Shown piece by piece: positions 13,993 through 21,999 of a DNA stretch of 48,318 nucleotides. The DNA is from an uncultured Collinsella sp. Its GTDB lineage: Bacteria; Actinomycetota; Coriobacteriia; Coriobacteriales; Coriobacteriaceae. Made by a program: the position numbers and the translations under genes. How positions within the stretch are numbered: position 1 is the stretch's first letter; each line of letters begins with the position of its first letter. The notes beneath the pieces are model-generated. The model did no database searches, was not told the origin of the DNA, and worked only from the letters and a program-made list of their open reading frames with translations. The DNA lies in the NCBI GenBank assembly GCA_902489665.1, contig CABUAT010000015.1, positions 1 to 48,318 of the forward strand. The letters are read 5' to 3'.

Positions 13993-15362
13993 TAGCGCGG
14001 CTCGCCCACAACGGAGCCGGATAAATACCAGGTCTTGGCAACGTCAACGTCAACATCAACGATCTTGCCAACAAGCTGATCGATGCTGTAACCCTCGGGG
14101 ATAGGCGCATGAACGGTCTGATTCTTGGGACTCTTGCCCAGCAGGACCGCGTCGTTCTTTTTACTCGTTCCCTCAATGAGCGCCGGCACCACAGTATGAA
14201 GCTCACCCTGGTTATACTCGTGTGCCGTGGTCTCGATAACCTTAACCAGGCGGTTGAAACGCTCGAGAATAACCTCATGCGGCGTAGGGTCGTCAATCTC
14301 TGCAGCCGGGGTACCGGCGCGCTTGGAATAGATGAAGGTATAGGCCTGAGCATAGCGGACCGTCTCGGCAAGTGAGAGCGTCTGCTCAAAGTCTTCTTCA
14401 GTCTCGCCCGGGAAGCCAACGATAATGTCGGTCGAGAGCGCGATATCGGGCATGCGATTGCGAATGCGATCGACCAGGCCCAGATAGTCCTCGCGTGTAT
14501 AACGGCGATTCATCTCTTTGAGGATGCGCGTGGAGCCCGACTGAACGGCCAAGTGAAGCTGCGGCATGACGGCGGGCGTCTCGGCCATAGCGTCGATGGT
14601 CTCGGGCAGCAGGTCCTTGGGATGCGAAGACGTAAAGAAGATGCGCTCGACGCCCGTATCGCCCACCGCGCGCAGCAAATCGGCAAAACGCGGCTTGCCA
14701 AACAGATCGCGGCCATATGAGTTAACGTTTTGGCCCAACAGCGTGATCTCGCGCACGCCCTGGCGCACCAGACCGGTCACCTCGTCGACAATCTCCTCGA
14801 AGGGGCGGCTCTTTTCGCGACCGCGCACGTACGGCACGATGCAATAGGTGCAGAAATTATTGCAGCCCGTCATGATGGGCACCCAGGCGTGATACTGGGT
14901 CTCGCGATGCCACGGCATGCTCATCGCATCCGTATCCTCATGCTCATTGGTGCGGATATGACGCTTGCCGTCCAGGAACGCCTCGGCAATGAGCTCGGCC
15001 ACATGCGCAATGGAATGCGTACCAAAGATGACATTGACGTTATCGACGTTGGTGAGCAGGCCCTCGCCATCACGCTGCGCGATGCAGCCGCCCACGGCAA
15101 CCACACGCTTACCCGAAGGCGAAGGCGGCAGGCTTTTGCAGGAATTGCACTGACCGTACAGGCGAGTATCGGCGGCCTCACGCACACAGCATGTCATGAA
15201 GACAACGATATCGGCATGCTCGGGATCGAGCGCCATGAGGCAACCATACGAATCGAGCAGACCGCTCACGCGCTCGGAATCGTGCTGATTCATCTGGCAG
15301 CCAAAGGTGCGGATAAAGTAGGTTTTACCGGCAAGAATATCGCGTACGGAACGCTGGTCCAT
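13992..15362 (-). CDS. miaB: tRNA-2-methylthio-N6-dimethylallyladenosine synthase
   Basis: A 456-residue radical-SAM methylthiotransferase converting i6A37 to ms2i6A37 in tRNA. It has the N-terminal UPF0004 domain with three cluster cysteines (TFGCQMNQHDSE, MTCCVRE and GGCIAQR regions), the radical-SAM motif CNNFCTYC near residue 185 and a C-terminal TRAM domain. ATG 15362 is preferred because AGGA lies about ten bases upstream; the ORF itself is open back to 15557. It leads the miaB-miaA-hflX operon. Confidence 0.95.
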   Translation of the reverse strand: MDQRSVRDILAGKTYFIRTFGCQMNQHDSERVSGLLDSYGCLMALDPEHADIVVFMTCCVREAADTRLYGQCNSCKSLPPSPSGKRVVAVGGCIAQRDGEGLLTNVDNVNVIFGTHSIAHVAELIAEAFLDGKRHIRTNEHEDTDAMSMPWHRETQYHAWVPIMTGCNNFCTYCIVPYVRGREKSRPFEEIVDEVTGLVRQGVREITLLGQNVNSYGRDLFGKPRFADLLRAVGDTGVERIFFTSSHPKDLLPETIDAMAETPAVMPQLHLAVQSGSTRILKEMNRRYTREDYLGLVDRIRNRMPDIALSTDIIVGFPGETEEDFEQTLSLAETVRYAQAYTFIYSKRAGTPAAEIDDPTPHEVILERFNRLVKVIETTAHEYNQGELHTVVPALIEGTSKKNDAVLLGKSPKNQTVHAPIPEGYSIDQLVGKIVDVDVDVAKTWYLSGSVVGEPR

Positions 15363-15411
15363 GTGCATAAGTCCTAACGATGGAAGGGAGGCGAATCGAG
15401 GCAAGCAGAAG

Positions 15412-15729
15412 CTATGCCACAGGCTTAACATCATCCATGACGACGTTATCCATAGCAGCTCGATTGATCTGGTGAACGTAGATAGAAAGGCGGATGGCCG
15501 TGCGCGACTCCCCGTTAATGAGGATGTCGGAGAACACGGGCGCGCAGGAAATATCAAAACCGGTTGGAATCAAAAAACCGCGCGCGATAGCCACGGCCTT
15601 AATGGCCTGGTTGACCGCACCGGCGCCGACACACTGGATGTTGACGGGTACACCATCCTTGACCATGCCGGCGATGGCGCCGGCAACGGACGCGGGCGAT
15701 GATTTGCTTGATACCTTCAGGCAATCCAT
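15412..15729 (-). CDS. spoVS: Stage V sporulation protein S family protein
   Basis: A 105-residue member of the SpoVS/Alba-like family: MDCLKVSSKSSPASVAGAIA, then GAGAVNQAIKAVAIARGFL and DISCAPVFSDILINGESRTAI, closely following the Bacillus protein's pattern. It is about 19 residues longer at the C-terminus than the usual 86. AGGAG precedes the ATG at 15729. SpoVS homologues occur in many non-sporulating bacteria, and the name does not imply sporulation here. As in Firmicutes, it lies near rny and recA. The molecular role is unknown; nucleic-acid binding is inferred from the fold. Confidence 0.9.
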   Translation of the reverse strand: MDCLKVSSKSSPASVAGAIAGMVKDGVPVNIQCVGAGAVNQAIKAVAIARGFLIPTGFDISCAPVFSDILINGESRTAIRLSIYVHQINRAAMDNVVMDDVKPVA

Positions 15730-15803
15730 GAAGAAACTCCTGCGTTTAAAAGTACGTTTTAACTGCAATAACTGTATCGTACCGAGTGGACTCGGTAAAG
15801 GCA

Positions 15804-16889
15804 CTATTCCTCTTTGGCAAGATCGAAGGTCACGGTGATTCGATCACGCGAAACACGAATCTTTGGGTCGCCGCAAAGGTTGAGATAGTACCGGGCGGCA
15901 AGGTCATTAAAGTCGCGCTCCACAGCACGCGAAAACTGTGCCATGTCATCCTTGGCAATACGTAGCCCGCGACGATCCTTCGCGAGATCGACAGGAGCCG
16001 GCGCATGCGAGGACGAATCACGCTCGCGCAGCAGACGCGCAGTCACACCGCGAACGGGCTTAATCTGCCCTGCCAAAATGCGATGGGCCGTGCGCTCAGA
16101 CATCTCAAGACCCAAACCCGAACAGATACGGATAAAGTCCTCGGCATCAGAGGCAAGGCCTAAACGGTCGACAACCGGAAGCTCGCTCTCGTCATCAATA
16201 AACAGGAGACGCGACGTATCGAGCCGACTTGACGCCTGAGCATAAAGGGTCGCGGCAATCTCAGACGGAGAACCAAGATAGACATCGCAACCACGCAACT
16301 CCTCGAGCGCAAACTCACAAGCAGCGCGAATAATATTATGCGGGCCGCGAGCACAGACATAACGTCCGTCCTCATCCTTGACGGCCTGGGGCCAGCTGGA
16401 CTGATCGGCACGCTCACTGAGGCGGTCGGCCGCAACGCTCACCTTAAAGGCCGAGCCAAGGTCGACACCAGACGTGACCACACGGGCCTCGTCGGTGTTC
16501 TGCTTGATCGAAAACAATGCCATGCCACGACCGTGAACGCCCCAACGGTCCATCTTCATGCTCTCGAGCTTGGAGGTAACGCGGGCATCGAAGATTCGCT
16601 CTTGCATATCCTGCGGAACACCCGAACCGTTATCCAGAAAGACAAGCGTGCGGACGCCATCTTCCTTGGTCGTAGCGAGATAGACTTTGTCGGCGCCGGC
16701 ATCGCGAGCATTACGGAGCATTTCGATGACGATATCCTCGACATGCTGAATGTCGTGCTTTGCCTGGCGCCGCTCGGCTTCCGAAACGCGGAGGCGGACA
16801 TACCCCTCGCCAAGGTTCTCCTCGACGCGAAGGTTGCCCTCCCCCGACATCGACGCGATAAATGAGATGAGCTCGTTCGCGTCGCTCAT
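15804..16889 (-). CDS. GHKL-type ATPase of unknown function
   Basis: A 361-residue protein with a Bergerat-fold ATPase at about residues 35-170: the N box in EMLRNARDAGADKV, G1 in FLDNGSGVP, and G2 in GVHGRGMALFSIKQ. This resembles Hsp90, MutL and histidine-kinase ATPases. It has no histidine-phosphotransfer domain, no membrane segment and no MutL endonuclease motif. The C-terminal half (about 200-361) is charged and unfamiliar to me. It starts one base after the rny stop without its own ribosome-binding site, so it is coupled to RNase Y. I do not recognise a function. Confidence 0.75.
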   Translation of the reverse strand: MSDANELISFIASMSGEGNLRVEENLGEGYVRLRVSEAERRQAKHDIQHVEDIVIEMLRNARDAGADKVYLATTKEDGVRTLVFLDNGSGVPQDMQERIFDARVTSKLESMKMDRWGVHGRGMALFSIKQNTDEARVVTSGVDLGSAFKVSVAADRLSERADQSSWPQAVKDEDGRYVCARGPHNIIRAACEFALEELRGCDVYLGSPSEIAATLYAQASSRLDTSRLLFIDDESELPVVDRLGLASDAEDFIRICSGLGLEMSERTAHRILAGQIKPVRGVTARLLRERDSSSHAPAPVDLAKDRRGLRIAKDDMAQFSRAVERDFNDLAARYYLNLCGDPKIRVSRDRITVTFDLAKEE

Positions 16890-16890
16890 G

Positions 16891-18441
16891 TTATTTAGCG
16901 ATATCGACAGCGCGGCTCTCGCGAATCACGACGACGCGCACCTGACCGGGATACTCCATCTCTTCCTCGATCTGATGGGCGATATCGTGAGCCAGGACCG
17001 TGGACTGGGCATCGGAGATCTTGTCCGGCTGAACCATGACGTGGACCTCGCGACCAGCCTGCATGGCATAGGTACGCTCGACGCCTTCATGGGAGTTGGC
17101 GATCTCCTCGAGCTTCTCAAGACGCTTGATGTAGTTCTCGGCAGACTCGCGACGGGCACCGGGGCGAGAAGCAGAGACAGCATCAGCGGCCTGTACCAGG
17201 ACATCGAGCACCGTGTTGGGGTCGACATCGGCATGGTGAGCCTCGATAGCATGAACGATAACAGGCTTCTCGCCATAACGGCGGGCAAGCTCGGCGCCGA
17301 TGACGGCATGCGGGCCCTCGACGTCGTGGTCAATTGCCTTGCCCAGGTCGTGCAGCAGGCCGGCGCGCTTGGCGGTCACAACGTCCAGGCCAAGCTCGGA
17401 AGCCATCACGCCGCACAGGTCAGAGACTTCGAGGGAGTGCTGAAGCACGTTCTGACCAAACGAAGTACGGTAGCGCAGGGCACCAAGGGTCTTGACGATC
17501 TCGGGGTGCAGGTCGTGAATGCCGGTATCGAAGGCAGCCTGCTCGCCAGCCTCGCGCACGCGCTGCTGAACCAGGTCGGCAGCCTTGTGATACATCTCCT
17601 CGATGCGGGCGGGGTGAATGCGGCCGTCGGCGATGAGGTTCTCGAGGGCGACACGGGCGGTCTCGCGACGGACCGGGTCGAAGCTCGAAAGAACGACGGT
17701 CTCGGGCGTGTCGTCGATCACGAGGTTGACGCCGGAAACCTGCTCGAAGGTCCGGATGTTGCGACCCTCGCGACCGATGATGCGACCCTTCAGGTCGTCA
17801 GACGGAATATGCACGGAGGTAACGGTGACCTCAGCAGTGTGATCGGCGGCGCAGCGCTGAATCGCCAGAGACAGAATCTCCTGGGCGGTCTTGTGGCACT
17901 CGGCGCGAACCTGCTGCTCGGACTCGCGAATGATCGTGGCGGCCTCGTGGGTGACCTCGCCGCGAACCTTATCGAGGAGCTCCTTGTGGGCGTCCTCGCG
18001 GGTAAGGTCGGCGATACGCTCGAGCTCGGAGGTCTGCTTTGCGCAGAGCTCCTCGAGCTCACGGGAGCGCTTCTCGACCTGACCGGCCTGGCTGGACAGC
18101 TGATGCTCGCGCTTGTCGAGAGCGTCGTTGCGGCGATCGAGGGATTCCTCGCGCTGCATCACGCGGTTCTCGAGCGTACGAATCTCGTTCTTACGCTGCT
18201 TGTCCTCGGCCTCTGCGGCCTGCTTGTTCTTGATGATCTCCTCTTTAGCCTCGAGCAGAGCCTCTTTTTTGAGGGTCTCGGCCTGACGCTTGGCATCACC
18301 GATCAGGGACTCAGCCTGTGCGTGTGCCGACTGGATTTTTTCGTCGGCCTCGTGAAGACTACCCTGCTTGGCGGTGCGCATGTAGGCAATGGCGGCGATG
18401 GCACCCAAAACGATGCCAACGAGCGCTGCGATGATAGGCAT
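16891..18441 (-). CDS. rny: Ribonuclease Y
   Basis: A 516-residue membrane-bound endoribonuclease that starts mRNA decay. It has an N-terminal membrane helix (residues 3-22), a long coiled coil (about 25-190, Glu/Lys/Ala/Gln-rich), a KH domain with GRIIGREGRNIRTFE at about 207-221, and an HD hydrolase domain with HDLGKAIDHD near 350 and EAHHADVDP. ATG 18441 is chosen because AAGGAG is five bases upstream; a GTG at 18447 overlaps that site. The KH GxxG loop is intact (GREG). Most actinobacteria lack this enzyme, so its presence supports Coriobacteriia. Confidence 0.96.
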   Translation of the reverse strand: MPIIAALVGIVLGAIAAIAYMRTAKQGSLHEADEKIQSAHAQAESLIGDAKRQAETLKKEALLEAKEEIIKNKQAAEAEDKQRKNEIRTLENRVMQREESLDRRNDALDKREHQLSSQAGQVEKRSRELEELCAKQTSELERIADLTREDAHKELLDKVRGEVTHEAATIIRESEQQVRAECHKTAQEILSLAIQRCAADHTAEVTVTSVHIPSDDLKGRIIGREGRNIRTFEQVSGVNLVIDDTPETVVLSSFDPVRRETARVALENLIADGRIHPARIEEMYHKAADLVQQRVREAGEQAAFDTGIHDLHPEIVKTLGALRYRTSFGQNVLQHSLEVSDLCGVMASELGLDVVTAKRAGLLHDLGKAIDHDVEGPHAVIGAELARRYGEKPVIVHAIEAHHADVDPNTVLDVLVQAADAVSASRPGARRESAENYIKRLEKLEEIANSHEGVERTYAMQAGREVHVMVQPDKISDAQSTVLAHDIAHQIEEEMEYPGQVRVVVIRESRAVDIAK

Positions 18442-18698
18442 GCTCACTCCTTTTTATGGATTCGTTACACAACAAAGCGAACCGTCCTTACGAACGGCTC
18501 GCGACATTTGAGTAATATGGGCGCAGCTTATGCGGGTCGGATACAGATAAACATATAAACAAACTCATCACAGATGAGCACATATCACAAAGCAAATGAC
18601 AGTGTTTATCGTACGTTGAACCACAACAACTGTCAAATAAATGGCCCCAGCACGGCGGCTAAAACACGGTGAACGGCAGGGCCACAAAACGCATACGC

Positions 18699-19391
18699 CT
18701 AAACCGCACATTCCTCACGTTCGGCATCGAGACGTGCCTTAACGGCATCGGCGGCGATGTGATACGAGAAGCCCTTGCCCATCAAAAACCGAACCAGTTT
18801 TTCGAATCCGCGCGTCTCTGGAACACGCCGCTTAGCGAGCAGGGCTGACGCACGCGCCAAATCATCTTCGACGGCAAAATAATCCTCGGGATAACCGGGA
18901 ATGTCATCGAGCACGACATGACGGCGCTTGAGCTCGGTCTCGATTTTTCGCTGTCCCCAACCACGCCGCTTGCGTTCCTCGATAAAGTACGAGCAAAAGC
19001 GGTTCTCGTCTAAAAAGCGATACTCGGTGGCGCGCTCGACGGCGAAATCGATCGCGGACTGGTGAAAGCCGTAGCGAGCCAGCTTGTCACGGACCTCACC
19101 CGTCGCATGGTCGCGGCGCGATAACATCTCGGTCACCATGGTAAGCGCACATTTACGCTCGATGAGCTGCACCGCCTCACGAAAGTTGTCCCAATCACAG
19201 GGAAGATCGGGGCGGTTTTTGACATACAGCCGCGCGACCCGCACGGGAATCCAAATGGACCGCTCAAAACCGCCCTCAAGCTCACAATCGATATGTGCGC
19301 AAGGCTTTTTGGACGCATACCCGCTCGAGAACGAGGAGGCCGACTTCTTATCGGGAAAGACGACCGTAGCCTCGGTCACCGTATACGACAT
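18699..19391 (-). CDS. recX: Regulatory protein RecX
   Basis: A 230-residue modulator of RecA that binds within the filament groove and limits strand exchange. It has an N-terminal extension (about 1-75), then RecX three-helix repeats starting with ALTMVTEMLSRRDHATGEVRDKL and including the ENRFCSYFIEERKRRGWGQRKI signature. It lies 11 bases after recA on the same strand, the standard recA-recX operon, so it should be LexA-controlled together with recA. Confidence 0.93.
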   Translation of the reverse strand: MSYTVTEATVVFPDKKSASSFSSGYASKKPCAHIDCELEGGFERSIWIPVRVARLYVKNRPDLPCDWDNFREAVQLIERKCALTMVTEMLSRRDHATGEVRDKLARYGFHQSAIDFAVERATEYRFLDENRFCSYFIEERKRRGWGQRKIETELKRRHVVLDDIPGYPEDYFAVEDDLARASALLAKRRVPETRGFEKLVRFLMGKGFSYHIAADAVKARLDAEREECAV

Positions 19392-19402
19392 GAGCGTAAC
19401 CG

Positions 19403-20551
19403 CTACTCGTCGTCATCATCGAGCATGGCGGAACCATCGATGGCATAAAGCTCGTCAAACTCCTCAGGCGCAGGCTGATCGGTCAACTCGACCTCGGACG
19501 GAGCATCGTCATCAAACTCAAGCCCGCAGGCGAGGCGGACCTTATGCTCAATCTCGTCGGCGCAATCGGGGTGTTCGCGCAGGAACGCCTTGGCGGCCTC
19601 GCGACCGTTGCCGAGCTTGTCCTCGCCATAGGCAAACCAGGAGCCCATCTTCTTGCAGATGCCGCACTCGACAGCCATGTCCAGAATCGAGCCCTCCTTA
19701 GAGATGCCCGTGCCGTACATGATGTCGAACTCAGCAGAACGGAACGGAGCTGCCACCTTGTTCTTAACGACCTTGGCGCGCACGCGGTTACCGATAACCT
19801 CGTCCTTAAGCTTAATGCTGTCGATACGGCGAATGTCGATACGCACCGAAGAGAAGAACTTAAGGGCGCGGCCGCCCGTCGTGGTCTCGGGGTTGCCGAA
19901 CATGACGCCGATCTTCTCACGCAGCTGGTTAATGAAGATGCACGTCGTGTTGGACTTGGACAGCGAGCCGGCGAGCTTGCGAAGCGCCTGGCTCATCAGG
20001 CGAGCTTGCAAGCCGACCGTGGTATCGCCGATTTCTCCCTCGATCTCGGCACGCGGGGTCAGCGCGGCGACGGAGTCGACGACGATGGCATCGATGGCGC
20101 CGGAACGCACGAGCATGTCAACAATCTCGAGCGCCTGCTCGCCCGTATCGGGCTGGGAAATGAGCACCTCGTCGATATCCACGCCGATGCGCGCGGCATA
20201 CGTGGGATCGAGCGCATGCTCGGCATCGATAAATGCCACGACGCCACCCATTGCCTGGGCCTCGGCCAAGATCTCGAGCGAAAGCGTCGTCTTACCGGAG
20301 GACTCGGGGCCGTAAATCTCGACGATACGGCCGCGCGGCACACCGCCGATACCCAGCGCGGCATCGAGTGCCAGAGCGCCCGTAGGGATGGCCTCGACCT
20401 CGAGCTCGGGGCCACCGTCGCCGTACCTCATGATGGAACCCTGGCCGAATTTCTTCTCGATCTCGGCCTTGGTGGTGGCGATCATCTCATCGCGCTCTTT
20501 ACCCGTCGTGCGAGCATGAACGGTACGTACGGGACCTGAATTCTTGGCCAT
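19403..20551 (-). CDS. recA: Recombinase RecA
   Basis: A 382-residue DNA-dependent ATPase for homologous recombination and SOS activation. Walker A GPESSGKTT is near residue 75. IEKKFGQGSIMRYGD and LRKLAGSLSKSNTTCIFINQLREKIGVMFGNPETTTGG are family constants. The tail is acidic (EEFDELYAIDGSAMLDDDDE), as usual for an autoregulatory C-terminus. AGGAGGG precedes ATG 20551; seven upstream in-frame codons are ignored. No intein is present. The promoter holds a perfect LexA box. Confidence 0.98.
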   Translation of the reverse strand: MAKNSGPVRTVHARTTGKERDEMIATTKAEIEKKFGQGSIMRYGDGGPELEVEAIPTGALALDAALGIGGVPRGRIVEIYGPESSGKTTLSLEILAEAQAMGGVVAFIDAEHALDPTYAARIGVDIDEVLISQPDTGEQALEIVDMLVRSGAIDAIVVDSVAALTPRAEIEGEIGDTTVGLQARLMSQALRKLAGSLSKSNTTCIFINQLREKIGVMFGNPETTTGGRALKFFSSVRIDIRRIDSIKLKDEVIGNRVRAKVVKNKVAAPFRSAEFDIMYGTGISKEGSILDMAVECGICKKMGSWFAYGEDKLGNGREAAKAFLREHPDCADEIEHKVRLACGLEFDDDAPSEVELTDQPAPEEFDELYAIDGSAMLDDDDE

Positions 20552-20581
20552 GAATAGCCCTCCTCTTAACAACCTGCATCG

Positions 20582-20610
20582 ATAATAAACGAACGGCTGT
20601 TCGTGGTCAA
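20582..20610 (-). promoter_or_regulatory. recA promoter with a perfect LexA box in the spacer
   Basis: Minus strand: -35 TTGACC (20605-20610), 17-base spacer, -10 TATTAT (20582-20587). The spacer contains CGAACNNNNGTTCG with no mismatch, at 20590-20603. Confidence 0.9.
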
Positions 20611-20777
20611 CCGTTCAGATAAATCATATGCAGCCGACCTTTACAAAACCCAACCAAACGCCGACCAAACACTGGCCAAAAACTTGACCGCAGGCGAACC
20701 AAGAAAATCATGGCGAGGAAAAATACGACAACTACCTGCACAAAGATAAAATTCGCCGAAGGTCCCTATCTCCACAA

Positions 20778-20801
20778 TTAAGGGGCCCGGAGGCCCCTTA
20801 A
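20778..20801 (-). terminator. Hairpin after cinA, weak terminator
   Basis: Ten-base stem TTAAGGGGCC / GGCCCCTTAA with a four-base loop, seven bases past the cinA stop. The T-run after it is poor (TTGTGG). Confidence 0.5.
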
Positions 20802-20808
20802 AACACGT

Positions 20809-21345
20809 CTATTCCATAGAGTTGAGCACAAGGGCAATGCGACCCAATGCCTCCGTGACCGCATGGGCACGAACACACGAACGGTCGCCCTCATAGTGGC
20901 AGCGCACAGAGTCCACGACCGGCACTCCCCCATCGGCGGAACGATGTGCCCAGCCAATATAGAAAGTGCCAGCAGGATCGTCCTCAATACCACCGCCGGG
21001 GCCGGCATAACCCGTTGCGCTCACTGCAATATCGCTCTGGTACAGTTCCAGCGAACTCGACGCCATCTCGCGCGCAGTTTGATGCGACACCGCGGTGTAG
21101 CGGTCGAGCGTCTCCTGCTCAACACCCAGCACGCGATGCTTAATCTCATCGCAGTAGGTCACCGCACCGCCACGCAGCACCGCCGAGGCGCCCGGGATAT
21201 CCGCAATCGTCGAGGCGATCATACCCGCCGTCAGCGACTCAGCCGTCGAAACCGTCACACCCCGAGCGCTCGCGCGCTCGACGATATCGCGCGCCAGCTC
21301 CTCGTTATGTGCGGAAATCTGCTCAAAAGAGTCCGTCATACCCAC
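20809..21345 (-). CDS. CinA C-terminal domain protein (nicotinamide-nucleotide amidohydrolase)
   Basis: A 178-residue stand-alone version of the CinA C-terminal domain (PncC type), which deamidates NMN to nicotinate mononucleotide in pyridine-nucleotide recycling. Family motifs are TVSTAESLTAGMIAS near residues 30-44, and ISATGYAGPGGG-type sequence (VSATGYAGPGGG). The N-terminal MoCF-like domain of full CinA is absent. The start is a GTG at 21345 or the ATG six bases inside. The placement between pgsA and recA (rimO-pgsA-cinA-recA) is common in Gram-positive genomes. Confidence 0.92.
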   Translation of the reverse strand: MGMTDSFEQISAHNEELARDIVERASARGVTVSTAESLTAGMIASTIADIPGASAVLRGGAVTYCDEIKHRVLGVEQETLDRYTAVSHQTAREMASSSLELYQSDIAVSATGYAGPGGGIEDDPAGTFYIGWAHRSADGGVPVVDSVRCHYEGDRSCVRAHAVTEALGRIALVLNSME

Positions 21346-21351
21346 CAGGAC

Positions 21352-21990
21352 CTAGACCGAAAAGACGATCTTGCGGCAGTTCCAGAAGTACTGGGCGCCC
21401 GAGATAACGGTCAAGACAACGGCAACGGCATACAGGAAGCGCGACACCGAGTAGATGCCGAGCGTCAGCGCCACCGGGCCAAGGTGCAAGCCGGCCATAG
21501 CAAAAACGCACAGGTAACCGCAGATGGAGACCATCGTGGTCGCCGTCTTGTACTTGCCGAGCTTATCGGCCGCAACGACCACACCGGCCGCACTCGCGAC
21601 CATGCGAAGGGCGCTCACCAGAAGCTCACGGAACAGGATAATGAACACGGACCACACGGTCACCGCGCCAAAATCCAAGAACAGCAGCAGGGCCGAAAAC
21701 ACGAGCAGCTTATCGGCGATGGGGTCCAAGAATTTACCGAAGTCGGTGATCTCGTTGCGCGAACGCGCCAGATAACCGTCGACCTTATCGGTGCACGACA
21801 GGATCACATACAGAATGAAGGCAGCGGCGGCGAGCGGGCCGTCGAAGGTGCTCCAATCCGTACCGGCAACACTCGTGTGAGAAAGCGCCGACACGATCAT
21901 GAACACCGGGATAAAGACGATGCGAACGCACGTCACGATGTTGGCGGGCGTCCAAACACTCGTCAGTTCCTTATTGCTCTCGTTTGCCAC
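21352..21990 (-). CDS. pgsA: CDP-diacylglycerol-glycerol-3-phosphate 3-phosphatidyltransferase
   Basis: A 212-residue membrane enzyme making phosphatidylglycerol phosphate from CDP-diacylglycerol and glycerol 3-phosphate. The family signature is clear at about residues 71-93 (DGYLAR ... G ... D ... D in DKVDGYLARSRN and DFGKFLDPIADK). NIVTCVRIVFIPVF at the N-terminus is the usual first membrane helix. The start is GTG with GGAGAGC upstream. Position between rimO and cinA is the canonical pgsA location, so the glycerol-phosphate substrate is much more certain than for the paralogue at 364-1068. Confidence 0.93.
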   Translation of the reverse strand: MANESNKELTSVWTPANIVTCVRIVFIPVFMIVSALSHTSVAGTDWSTFDGPLAAAAFILYVILSCTDKVDGYLARSRNEITDFGKFLDPIADKLLVFSALLLFLDFGAVTVWSVFIILFRELLVSALRMVASAAGVVVAADKLGKYKTATTMVSICGYLCVFAMAGLHLGPVALTLGIYSVSRFLYAVAVVLTVISGAQYFWNCRKIVFSV

Positions 21991-21999
21991 GATGCTCTC

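Noticed and set aside
15412..15729. Evidence that the organism sporulates, from spoVS
   Set aside because: SpoVS homologues are widespread in non-sporulating bacteria, and no other sporulation gene is present; ftsK here is the general translocase.
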